Source: Chaetoceros tenuissimus
Lineage: Eukaryota > Bacillariophyta > Thalassiosirophyceae > Chaetocerotales > Chaetocerotaceae
Assembly: GCA_021927905.1 (NCBI GenBank)
Contig: BLLK01000075.1
Location: forward strand, 620,001-684,000
Length of the DNA stretch: 64,000 nt
Direction: 5' to 3'
Shown here: positions 53,992-63,648 of the stretch, in pieces
Numbering within the stretch: position 1 is the stretch's first letter
Layout of the letters: each line of letters starts with the position of its first letter
Translations under genes and position numbers: made by a program
The notes under the pieces: generated by a model
Databases searched by the model: none
What the model saw: only the letters and a program-made list of their open reading frames with translations
Told to the model about the DNA's origin: nothing

Positions 53992-54787
53992 ATGAGGGTT
54001 CAGACGGAAGAGTGGCGGCGGTTCATACCAGGAGTGAGAATGTACAATGGCAAGAAGACTCTCTTCTACAACGGAGAAATACTTTTTGATACTGAGAATG
54101 GCGGTTGGCTTATCTACAATTGGGAAGAAAGACAGTCGTGGGAAGTCATCATTGTATTACCAGGAGTTGAATTGATTCCTCGGTGTTTGTAAAAATGTCA
54201 AGGTTGTCATCATGGCGGATACTGTAGAAAGGATAGAATCATATGCTCTCTGTGTCTGCAAGAGTCTTGAGTTTGTCAAACTTTCAAGAAATCTTGAGTA
54301 CATTGGAGAAGATGCATTTGGAGAGTGTGAATCTCTGACTTCTATCTTCATCCCACTGTCATGTAGAGAGATTCTTAGAGACGCATTTTGGAATTGCAAA
54401 AAGCTATTAATCTTTCATGTTCCTCAACACACTGAACTCGGACGTGGTGTGATTAGTCATACAGCATTGTTGAAAGCATCCCCATTTAGTGATAGAATTC
54501 CTGAATATAGTCCTGAGAATCAGAATATTAGTAATGAGATACATCAATGGATCAAAAATATCAACGCGAACCAAGAATTTGCACTTCATCGAGCTTGTTC
54601 AGCATACGATCCTCTGTTCGACATTATCTATCAAATAGTGAAGCGACAAGGTCTCCGATCTTTGAGCAAGGCAAACGATATAGGTATCACACCATTACAG
54701 TACTTAGAGGCAAATCCGTATGCTGAGATCAAGGAGCTAAAGATTGCCAATCGTTACATTCTTGACATGATGGGCGAGATTGCATAG
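53992..54787 (+). pseudogene. BspA-type LRR gene, plus-type, with a short deletion frameshift
   Basis: The head MRVQTEEWRRFIPGVRMYNG and LFYNGEILFDTENG are normal. At 54178-54192 the sequence ELIPRCL stops, where relatives read IPxWTFxxCKNVKVVIMADT. A short deletion has removed the WTF region, and CKNVKVVIMADTVERIE continues in the next frame to 54787. The second part has normal LRRs and the tail GITPLQYLEANPYAEIKELK and MMGEIA. Codon and amino-acid conservation of both parts suggests the break is recent. Confidence 0.8.
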
Positions 54788-54919
54788 AGATAGAAGATAC
54801 ATGCGTAGATACATTTAAAAATGAAAACAAGTTAGCTGAACTCTGTAGGAATATAAACAGTATTTATGAAAGTCTACATAAAACTAGATACTTCAACATG
54901 CAAGGAACAATCATCAAAT

Positions 54920-55075
54920 TTTCATTCTTCAATTTCGTCAATCTTTCTTTTCTTAGTGCTGCGACTCAAAGATGCTCTTGATCGCTTTTCCAAATACAGA
55001 TGGATGTCGTCGTAGCAAATAAAAGCATTGATCCAAGTCATAATGTTCACCTGCTACCATGGCTGCAAAAGAAAT
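54920..55075 (-). pseudogene. C-terminal remnant of the repeat-protein gene found intact at 62036
   Basis: FAAMVAGEHYDLDQCFYLLR and RHPSVF match the C-terminal FAAMAAGEHADLKKSFYLLR RHPSVL of the 62036-63244 gene. The following basic/acidic end is also alignable at the DNA level (CTTCAATTTC.TCAATCTTTCTTTTCTTA). The rest of the gene is missing here. Confidence 0.82.
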
Positions 55076-55179
55076 CAGGACCAGCTTCATACATCTTGAT
55101 GCGATGCGATGCTCGACCATTTCAATCTTTGAGATGGTATGAAAAAAATGAAAAGGCATTGGGGCTTTTCAGAGATTGT

Positions 55180-55285
55180 GTTTCAGTGACGCTAGCACAG
55201 TACATCTCACAACATCCATTTACTGAAATCAAAGAGGAAAAGAATCTAAAATATGCTTGATATGATGGGTGAAAACTTGGTTCTA
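55180..55285 (+). pseudogene. C-terminal scrap of an LRR-family gene
   Basis: YISQHPFTEIKEEKNLK and, after a frame change, LDMMGE match the family tail (QYLEANPFTEI..K......DMMGE). No LRRs are attached. It abuts the repeat-protein remnant, so this spot has collected fragments of two families. Confidence 0.6.
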
Positions 55286-55386
55286 TTATTTTATTTTTCT
55301 ACGTTGGAAATGTACGAGTAAAAATCTTGACTTTTGGACAAAATCAAATCACTTTGCCTCCAAGTTGACAGTCTACTTGGGTTATT

Positions 55387-56217
55387 CTATTCACCTTCAC
55401 CCATCATCTTCATGAGATAATCGTGGATGATTTCTTTCTCGGTCAATTCAGTGTATGGATTTTCCTTCAAGTATTGTGAAGGCGTGATTCCTGCACTATT
55501 TGTTTCTTTGAAAGCCTTCAGTCCTCTCTCTTGAATGATATTGTATACAACTTGTTTCAAAGGTTGGAATGAGGCGCACGCTCGATGGAGAGTGAATGCC
55601 TCGTCATGATTCATGTTTTTGATCCATGTGTTCATATTGTCATTTAGTTCGCTTTTGTACCAGCCAGCTGCAGTTACATCCAAATGCGATGATTTTGCAA
55701 GTGCTGTATATTGAATCATCCATCCACCAAGTTCAACATGTTGAGGAACATTCAAGATGGACAAGTTACTATTCAAGTGGAATGCCCAATTATCAATCTC
55801 TCTACAAGATGGAGGAATAAAGACACTGGAAAGATTACAAGAAAAGAATGCAGAATCTCCAATATATTCCAAATTGATTGACCATTTGATATAGACAAGA
55901 CAATTGCATTCACCAAAAGCCCATGCCTTGATTCTAATAACTGTGTTTGCAAAGATCACTCTCTTGAGATTCTTGCAACGTGTGAAAGCATACTTTGGGA
56001 TTTCAGTGATCCCTTCTTCCACTATTACTTGCTGCCACGATTGTCTCTCTCTCCAATAAAGTTTGCATTCTTCTGATAGATCCCAATCTTCCCAATTATC
56101 ATCATTCTTATGTTCACGGTATCTCCTCCGCCACAAAGCATTTAGTTCATCATTATAGAGCGGCTTCGATCCGTCGTAAAAGAGAGTCACGAGACCATCC
56201 ACTGTAGCGACCCTCAT
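55387..56217 (-). CDS. Divergent BspA-type LRR protein
   Basis: The start is MRVATVDGLVTLFYDG at 56217; the upstream GTG extension is rejected. The 276 residues form the most divergent full-length family member here. It lacks the QEEW/PGVRMYKG head and has an insert of charged residues (ALWRRRYREHKNDDNWEDWD) before WRERQSWQQVIVEEGITEIP. LRRs are kept (FTRCKNLKRVIFANTVIRIK, GDSAFFSCNLSSVFIPPSCR). The tail is canonical: EAFTLHRACASFQP, GITPSQYLKENPYTELTEKE, MMGEGE. Confidence 0.83.
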   Translation of the reverse strand: MRVATVDGLVTLFYDGSKPLYNDELNALWRRRYREHKNDDNWEDWDLSEECKLYWRERQSWQQVIVEEGITEIPKYAFTRCKNLKRVIFANTVIRIKAWAFGECNCLVYIKWSINLEYIGDSAFFSCNLSSVFIPPSCREIDNWAFHLNSNLSILNVPQHVELGGWMIQYTALAKSSHLDVTAAGWYKSELNDNMNTWIKNMNHDEAFTLHRACASFQPLKQVVYNIIQERGLKAFKETNSAGITPSQYLKENPYTELTEKEIIHDYLMKMMGEGE

Positions 56218-57003
56218 TTCCTTTCTACGAGAGACTGCAGTGATTTTATGCACTTATTTACAAAACGAAGTCACTAGGTATGAGATGAAAGAGTGCATAC
56301 AATAGCAAAATACTTAGAGCAACAAGAGATCATCGTGCTTCCTATTTCTGTTGTTATTGGTATCAAAAATAGTTTTGTAAGTAAAGCTATTCCTCAACAA
56401 TGACGTTCATATTTGCTTTTTTTGAATGGAAGATGAAAGAGACTCTTTTGTTTGGACACAAAACATTATACAACCCTTACACAATGTAGAGATCCCTTAT
56501 CAATGTAAGAAAAGAAGTGATTACTTTGAATCAAAGTAATACGAAAGAACAAAATATACGAGATTTTTCGAATGTATTGGCATTTAAAAGTCTTTTCGCA
56601 CGTATAGAAATACTTATATCTTATATGCCAACTTAGTTGTGTCTTGTGTGACAAAATTCAGTGTCAAAATTATTGGATAGAACCAAGATAGAACGATGAG
56701 TGGCTCGTAATGCTCCCAATCGTGGCGTAATGCTCCCAATCGTCTGCCCCGTGTCACCTAGACGAACCTCACGACTTCACCAAACGGAACTAGAGAAAGG
56801 AAAAAGATTTCCACGCTTGTACACATGTTCGAATGTATTTCCAATGGGTACATCTTTGACGAAAGTGAATAGATTCACATCAATGTCTATTGTTGACATA
56901 GATTCCAGGGATCAATCAATAACGTTGTCAACTTTGTTTCTCACGATTGATTATTTTTCGCCACTAATTTTTTTAAAAAAGAAAGTAATTTACATTTGGA
57001 AAG
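56218..57003. other. Divergent intergenic region
   Basis: A 20-bp tandem duplication GTAATGCTCCCAATCGT lies at about 56707-56742. No other feature is seen. Confidence 0.5.
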
Positions 57004-58137
57004 ATGAGCAAACAAAAATTTGATGACAGAAGAGGTGATGCTGGATTGGGTGGCTACTGGATCAATGCAAAAGAAGCAAAAGACATATCCAAACAGCATG
57101 AGAACCATGAAGGCCATGAATGGTGGAAATTTCTTGAGTTGGATGGAAAGAACGTTGAGGTCAAGCAATATGTGAGAGGTGCTCCTCGTGACAGGCCATT
57201 TTGGGCTTATGAGAATGGAGATATGTACTTGGGACAGTGGTCTCGACAGAAAAAGGAGGAGGGCGTAGGAATCACATACAATAATAATCCAAAAGGATTG
57301 ATTTGCATTTCGGAGTGGAAAGGAGGGTTTTTGGATGGTAAAGGGAAGTCGAGCTGGCTTCAAGACTCAAAAATTTGGCTCGATAACAAATATCCAGATT
57401 CACCAATTTTTGAAAAGGAACATGGTGGAAAGACAGTCCCATTTACTTATGACGGTGAGTATGTGAATTCTGTAAAGGTTGCGAAGAATGCAACTGTTAC
57501 ATTGAAAAATGGAATAGCAAAAGTTGGTCCTTGGAAAGAGGGAAAACCTAAAGGCAATTGGTGGAAAGATCATAACACCCTTAAAAGAAATGCTGGCAAT
57601 GCTAGGGAGAAGAGAACAAGCACAAGAAAACGCACTACTCAAGAGAATGAGAATATCCGCACCAACACGAAGAAAAGTAGAAAGAAGATGGCACCTGTGA
57701 AGAAGGAGGATGATGATGAATTCAATGTCTCTCCAAATGATTGCAATTCTCCAGTATCTTCTACGTCAAAACAAGTAAAGAAAAAAGTGTCTTCATCTAC
57801 AAGTAGAAATGATAATGCTTCTCGTCGGAGTAATTCATCCAGATCATCTGCTGCGATGAGTACTGCTCAGACTGCCGCAACACATACAGCTCATACTGCA
57901 ACAAGGGTAGTTCCAACTACAACTCAGACTACAAACCAAGGGGAAAGAATAGGAGTTATTGAAACAATGGAAAGAGCTGTTGATTTAGAGCCAGCGAGAG
58001 AAGTAGGAGCACTGCTTCGTTTATCTAGACTGGAGCAACGTGTTTTTGGAGACGTGACACTTGACGTATTAGTTGGCATCGTACCAAGAGTGGAAAGACT
58101 TCAAAAGAAACTTCAAGAAATATTAGGTGAATTCTAA
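57004..58137 (+). CDS. MORN-like repeat protein with basic disordered tail
   Basis: 377 residues. Residues 60-175 contain MORN-like units (YENGDMYLGQWSRQKKEEGV, ISEWKGGFLDGKGKSSWL, YDGEYVNSV, VGPWKEGKPKGNWW). MORN repeats bind lipids or proteins; only about four, degenerate, are visible. From 190 to 310 the protein is basic and S/T-rich with several KKSRKK-type clusters, suggesting nuclear location. The last 60 residues are a predicted helix (ALLRLSRLEQRVFGDVTLDV...VERLQKKLQEIL). The function is unknown. Confidence 0.75.
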   Translation: MSKQKFDDRRGDAGLGGYWINAKEAKDISKQHENHEGHEWWKFLELDGKNVEVKQYVRGAPRDRPFWAYENGDMYLGQWSRQKKEEGVGITYNNNPKGLICISEWKGGFLDGKGKSSWLQDSKIWLDNKYPDSPIFEKEHGGKTVPFTYDGEYVNSVKVAKNATVTLKNGIAKVGPWKEGKPKGNWWKDHNTLKRNAGNAREKRTSTRKRTTQENENIRTNTKKSRKKMAPVKKEDDDEFNVSPNDCNSPVSSTSKQVKKKVSSSTSRNDNASRRSNSSRSSAAMSTAQTAATHTAHTATRVVPTTTQTTNQGERIGVIETMERAVDLEPAREVGALLRLSRLEQRVFGDVTLDVLVGIVPRVERLQKKLQEILGEF

Positions 58138-58795
58138 ATTTTTTAGTGTTTTGAGATGATTGAAAATGATGAATGCACCATAAAAAATTAAAAGTAAAGA
58201 AAGAGGATACCGTAACATTTGACTACATTTGTTTCGTGAACATCATGGTACTTGTAGAATTTGATTTCCATCTCCATCGAGCGAAAATGTATTTATTATC
58301 AGTCTAATTTTCTCATGTGGAAAAAAAGGTGCGACATTTGTATTCGCAAACATGATGTCTCAAAACACGAACCTTTTAGCTCGGTTTCATATCTTGTTTG
58401 ATAAGAAAAGCAGCAGCCAATGGATACAGAGAAAAAACTTATAGAAAAATGTTGAGTGATAAAATATAATGATAAAATGTAATATTGGCGTTATGAATAA
58501 AGCTACTGCTTCTTCATTTCCAAATGATATGTCTCGTAGAAAAGCATCTTGCAAGAAGAGTCATGAATAAATTTTGCGAGTCGTGTGCGACAAAAATCAA
58601 TTCCGAAAAAGGCCATAAAGAAGACGGAAAATGAAAAGATATAGAAACGGTCTGTACTTCGTTGGAAGATACTTTTTCTTTTCCTTTATCTAACATCTAA
58701 GTGTCTTGTGTCTTGCTAGAAACAACAAAGCACCATATGATCCAATAGTAATACCTGATACATAGAAATCACCACTCTTTATTCAATCTCTCAAC
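58138..58795. other. Intergenic region
   Basis: AT-rich spacer between two plus-strand genes. No gene or repeat is recognised. Confidence 0.5.
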
Positions 58796-61229
58796 ATGTG
58801 TATCATGCGAATCTGTAGTGTATGCAAAGAAGACCTTCCGAAGGAAAGCTATAGTAAAAAGCAATGGCTCAGACCGGCGGCAACTAGAAAATGCGCTAAA
58901 TGTGTAGAAGTAGAAGTAAAAGGCAGTACAGCCAAGTCTGGTCATAATGGCACAAAAAAGCAATCAAGTACTGAAGCTGTAGAATTGGCAATGAAACTAG
59001 CTAGTGTAGACATTTCTGAGATCAAACCGCCTCGCCCTACTGCTCAGATTCTTGGTAGGATTAGGAAAAATACTCAACCGACAGCTAAGGTGCTCAAGGA
59101 ATTGCTAGATGCCCTCACGTATGAGAGGCAGACGCCATCCTATCTAAAAGCAGTCGAACATATGAAGAACACGAAAATTTCGCCAACATGGATTCCTCCG
59201 CGTACATATGAGACCGACGGCATGCTTGAACACTCTAGACAGAGTTATTTGCTAGGGCCGCCGCCTCTTACTTTCAATATCTTGAAACACGACTTTAATA
59301 AACCTGAATTAGGAGGTGAAGGTCTTGTCATTAGGATTGAAGAACTTATGACGACTGTAATTTATTTAGGAGAATGCTTCTTCACACTTGAAGATCTGTG
59401 GTTTTTTGCTGTCAGGTTTCGTACAGGGAAGTGGAAGCCTGATTCGTTACCAGCTAAAATTGCGCCACCAAAGCCTGAAGAATCGGATCATCGTTCCATT
59501 TTGCTTTGTCCCTTCTGTGCAACTCTATTAAATCCTTGTGACGAAAAAAAGAAATACATCATGATCGGACAATTATTTACAAAGTTTAGTGATAATGGAG
59601 TCCAGCCATATTGGATGCCGCAGGTCTGTTGTAGAAGCTGTTTTGGTAATAATCACATTAGCACTAGACCAGAAGCAGAAAAGTTCGATGATTTTTTACA
59701 TGAATGCGAGCTCAATGGTGTTAAAAGAATGTACTTGAGACAGAGAAAGTCTTCTCTATTGCGTATTGATTGTCCAAATGCTCGAGATTTGTATAAATGC
59801 ACCATCTCCACTGGATTAGCAAACGCGTTCATGGAGAACTTTCTGAGTGAAATGATGAAGGAATATGGTGAAAGCGAAGTCCCAGGACTCAAGAAAAAGA
59901 TGAAAAAGAGTAAAACCATGTCTGAAGAAGCAGGGTTTTCTATTTATAAAGGGAAGCGGGAAGTGATAAATATTTGCAATGCATGCGGATTAGAAAGCAA
60001 TACAGTATCTGCTTGTTCCGCATGTAACAACACCTACTACTGTAGCAGAGATTGTCAACGCAAAGATTGGAAAGCTCATAAAAGATCTTGTGGGGAAAGA
60101 AACAAGAAAGACCCACTTCCAAGTGATGATATTGTCGTGAGCAAAGAGGTCGAGGTAAATACAGCAGATATGGAAGCGATGAAGAATAAGTGCAACATAT
60201 GCCTTAAATACAAAGGCGATACTCATGGTTGCGAGGCCTATTGCCTTGGGTGTGGATCCTATATGTAAGTTCGGAACATTTATTTCAAAATGCCTGTCAA
60301 TGCGAATCATAATCTCAATATATTTATTCTATAGGTACTGTGGCCCATGCAATGGTAGACCTGAAGCCAATTTTGGCACTATCAATAACGGGAAAACTCT
60401 GACCATTTACAACGCATGTGAGGATTGCTCTTCTGAAGTTGAGGACCGCTGTGGAAGTTTGGATGAAGTACACATATTCAAAGCTCTTCACGTTCTCCTG
60501 GAACGACATCCAGTTGGAATGCATGTGAAGAGCACAAGATTGAGTCTCGCATTGCTAAAACTTTATGAAACTCCAATGCATATTTGCACAGCGGATGATT
60601 TAGAACATACAAGGAACGAATTGATGTGGCTGGCAAATAATCTAGATTATGCACCTGCACAATTGGCCTTGGCATGTCTTTACGATCCAGTTTGTCATCA
60701 ACAGAGAGATAGAGCTTACTATGATGGTCCATTGGATATTGGATTCTTCCTAGCAGCAGAAAGGCGCCATTTTGAACCTAATCCTGGACTTGCGAAGAAA
60801 TACTACAACCGTGCGTGTGAACAAAAGCTGGCATGCGCACTTGAAGTGGTTGGAAACATGTACAGAGACGGTAGCAATCCAATCTTTGCACAAAATATTC
60901 TCAAGGGAGTTGAACTATTGGAGCAAGCAACAAAAATGGGACATACAAAGGCTCAGTATGAAGTAGCTTCATACTATTGGCGTGTTGATCAAAATAAGGA
61001 TTTGCGCTTTCTTCTATTACAGATGGCAGCAGAAAAGGGTCATGCTATGGCCATGTACAACATCGTGAGACATATCGCATCGACATCCATGCATGATCCA
61101 GGATCGGTGAAATTTGGGAAACGATACATGGAGCTTCTTCTCCAAGCGCGTAATTCAAAACTTTTATTCGAGGTTGACGGGGATTTAACATTCGATGAAC
61201 TTGCAAAACTTTTTGGGCTGTGTCAGTAA
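58796..61229 (+). CDS. Stc1-like / MYND / Sel1-repeat protein
   Basis: Exons 58796-60264 and 60335-61229 join across a 70-nt GT-AG intron (phase 2 to 1), giving 787 residues. The N-terminus CSVCKEDLPKESYSKKQWLR...CAKC resembles the Stc1 zinc domain (CskCgkelp...fsk.Q). A central region of about 350 residues has several CxxC pairs (LLCPFCATLLNPC, CCRSCFG) and is not recognised. MYND lies at about 393-431 (CNACGLESNT...CSAC...YYCSRDCQRKDWKAHKRSC). It is followed by further cysteine pairs across the exon junction (CNICLKY...CLGCGSYMYCGPC) and Sel1-like repeats at about 610-760 (APAQLALACLYD; LAKKYYNRACEQKLACALEV; GHTKAQYEVASYYW; AAEKGHAMAMYNI). A protein-protein adaptor role is likely. Confidence 0.82.
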
Positions 61230-61764
61230 AGAATTCCAAATGGGGAGATTTGATTTCATATTTTAGGGGAGTGATCTAAAGGGCATAGGGTAGAAAATGA
61301 GCAAGAAGGGAAAAGTATAATTATAGTAAATTTAAAGCAAAGACATGATGTTTATTGTTTTAATCTGGTTGTTCTTTCTATACTCGTTGTAGACATAGCA
61401 TCTTTCCATTTTATCAACTGCAGAAGCTATAAAAGTAGCGCTCTGTTCTTTGCTCGCTCGTGGACATGTGAATGTATCTGATTCGAAATGGTCAACTTGC
61501 CGCATCATATTTTATTCATGATCTTCTCATAATAATATGAATATTACAGAGAAAGAGACATTCCAATCGATAAGATAGTAGAAGGAATTAGCTCTAGTCT
61601 TTCTTTATTTTGATCAGAATGAGTAGAGATGACATGTATGAAGCATGGCTATTATTTTACGTTGAAATAATTTTTGAATCTTGGTTTTGTGGGGAAATGT
61701 GAGACAGTTATTAAATAATAACGGTACAACAATGACGAGCGCGACGAGGAACTACAATATTCAT
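61230..61764. other. Intergenic region, related in part to 52.3-53.6 kb
   Basis: No gene is present. See the related pieces near 52335-52490 and 53600. Confidence 0.45.
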
Positions 61765-61900
61765 TATACTATCGACAAGGTCTCCGATCTTTGAGGAAGA
61801 CAAACAATATCAGCATCATACCATTACAGTATTTGGAGGCAAATCCGTATGCTGAGATCAAGGAGCTAAAGATTGCCGGGCGAGATTGTATAAAGATAGA
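61765..61900 (+). pseudogene. 3' remnant of an LRR gene, duplicate of 54640-54787
   Basis: The DNA reads CGACAAGGTCTCCGATCTTT, then ACAGTATTTGGAGGCAAATC, CGTATGCTGAGATCAAGGAG and CTAAAGATTGCC, nearly identical to 54646-54750 of the LRR gene at 53992. The LRR portion and most of the C-terminal helix are missing. It is followed by the same 3' spacer as at 54820-54910. Confidence 0.88.
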
Positions 61901-62035
61901 AGATAAATGCGTATAATATATATTTAAAAACAAGAACAAGTTATCTAGAACTCTGTAGGAATATACACAGTATTTATTACAGTAGTTACAAAAGTCTACA
62001 TAATACTAGATACTTCAAGATACAAGGAGCAAACT

Positions 62036-63244
62036 TCAGTCTTCAATATCTTCAATTTCTTCAATCTTTCTTTTCTTACGACGGCCACTCACAGGTGCTC
62101 TTGAACGCTTCTCTAACACAGATGGATGGCGACGTAGCAAATAAAAGCTCTTTTTCAAGTCAGCATGCTCACCTGCTGCCATGGCAGCAAATGGATATAA
62201 TGCAGTCACAGGATCTCTTTCTTGGATTTGATTGTCGGTAAACATTGCAAAAAGATAATCATGATCATTCATGAGATTTGGTCCAGCTGCCAAGACTGCC
62301 TGCTGAAGAGATCTTCCATCGTGGTCTTTGAGTTGCGTCGCCCACGGAAAATACTTCATGAATAGTTCCTTATGCTGTGGTGCCTTTGTGAAGACATAGT
62401 GAAGTAGAGGGTAGTCTTGTTTGGGAGAAAGTATATTATATAGCAATGACATGATGGTCGCTGTTCCTTTTACATTGCACAATACGTCAAATGCTAAATG
62501 ACCTTCTTCGTCATTCACAAATAGCAATCCGCCAATTTGTGGATGGTATTTGAAGCCAGCTTTCAAAGTCAAAAGCAAACTCTCTTCTGGCTCTAATGAC
62601 AAGAAATGAATCAGTGGTGAAATTCTGTTTCCCCTTCTTACCCTTGTCTCAATCAATGCATCGCGATCCCAGTTGATCAGATATTCAAATCTCATTTTAT
62701 ACTGCTTCCAGCAAGAAAATGCCAGCAACTTTTGTTCAACAATATCTTTCTTGAGGAAAAGACCTGATTGTCGAAGTTCTTTCAGTACATCTACTCTCTT
62801 TGCATCTTGTTCTTCATCGCCAATATTAACAAACCACTGCAAAGTATTCCATCCTCTGTTTTCATATGGGTTTATCATCAGCAGTCCTCCTCTTGCATCT
62901 TCACCACCTACTTTGTGCTTGACCCCTTCCTTTGCTAAGATGGGCACATACCCATATCCATCACGAGTCATTGCAGCTTTTTGGATCGGAATACTTCCCC
63001 TGCCATCCCTGTGCGATAGAGTCGATGGAAACTTTTTCACTACTTTTGCGACGGATTCAATTGAGGGTTTATGCTTCTTCCATCCCAGTGTGTGGATTGA
63101 TCTGCCGAAAGCCTTTTCAATCTTTGCATGACATTCCTGGATGGCTTCTAGAATCGTTTCCCGACACTGTTCATCATTCCATTCTTCGTGGAAATAGAGA
63201 CTCTTGATGAAGTCGAGATTGCTTTGTAGAGTAGAGATGTTCAT
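62036..63244 (-). CDS. Diatom repeat protein of unknown function (ankyrin-like fold suspected)
   Basis: 402 residues in one exon. Helical units recur with ends such as RDGRGSIPIQKAAMTRDGYG, LLFVNDEEGHLAFDVLC and LKDHDGRSLQQAVLAAG, the D.G..P...A pattern typical of degenerate ankyrin repeats. It closes with ALYPFAAMAAGEHADLKKSF, YLLRRHPSVL and a basic-acidic tail (RRKKRKIEEIEDIED). Proteins with this YPF..AA...DL...YLLRR.P ending are common in diatom genomes without assigned role. The paralogous remnant is at 54920. Confidence 0.75.
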   Translation of the reverse strand: MNISTLQSNLDFIKSLYFHEEWNDEQCRETILEAIQECHAKIEKAFGRSIHTLGWKKHKPSIESVAKVVKKFPSTLSHRDGRGSIPIQKAAMTRDGYGYVPILAKEGVKHKVGGEDARGGLLMINPYENRGWNTLQWFVNIGDEEQDAKRVDVLKELRQSGLFLKKDIVEQKLLAFSCWKQYKMRFEYLINWDRDALIETRVRRGNRISPLIHFLSLEPEESLLLTLKAGFKYHPQIGGLLFVNDEEGHLAFDVLCNVKGTATIMSLLYNILSPKQDYPLLHYVFTKAPQHKELFMKYFPWATQLKDHDGRSLQQAVLAAGPNLMNDHDYLFAMFTDNQIQERDPVTALYPFAAMAAGEHADLKKSFYLLRRHPSVLEKRSRAPVSGRRKKRKIEEIEDIED

Positions 63245-63648
63245 TGTGATTGAAATGTCTGTAGTTGATGATTGTAATGTGTGGGTAAGGATACAGATTA
63301 GATATGGAAATAGAGAATTGAGAGAAAAGCAATCGATGCTTCACACACACAACACACATACATAAATGTCACTTCAAACTGAGTCGTGGTTTTGGAGAGT
63401 TGGCCCACTCTCTTTACTTCCCCTTCTCTTCTTGACTATTAGAGAAATAGAGTCAAATAGCTGTTTGACATTCCTATGACGAACGGAGTGGGGTTCAAAA
63501 TGAAAGCAGCAAAACTGCAGCAAAAAAGCACAGCAGCAGTGCAAAACAGCAACACACATAATGTCAGTCAATCTTTTTCCGTAGTCATTACAATTCATTA
63601 ACATCGTCCTTTTCGTAGTTTAGTGCTGCTATCAAATACGTAATCGAG
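63245..63648. promoter_or_regulatory. Divergent spacer before the last LRR gene
   Basis: This 404-bp divergent spacer resembles those of the LRR array in length. The leader TAGTTTAGTGCTGCTATCAAA is shared with array sequences, but the GGCTAAATTATC core is not seen. An AGCAAAACTGCAGCAAAAAAGC-type CAG-rich stretch lies at about 63505-63560. Confidence 0.4.
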
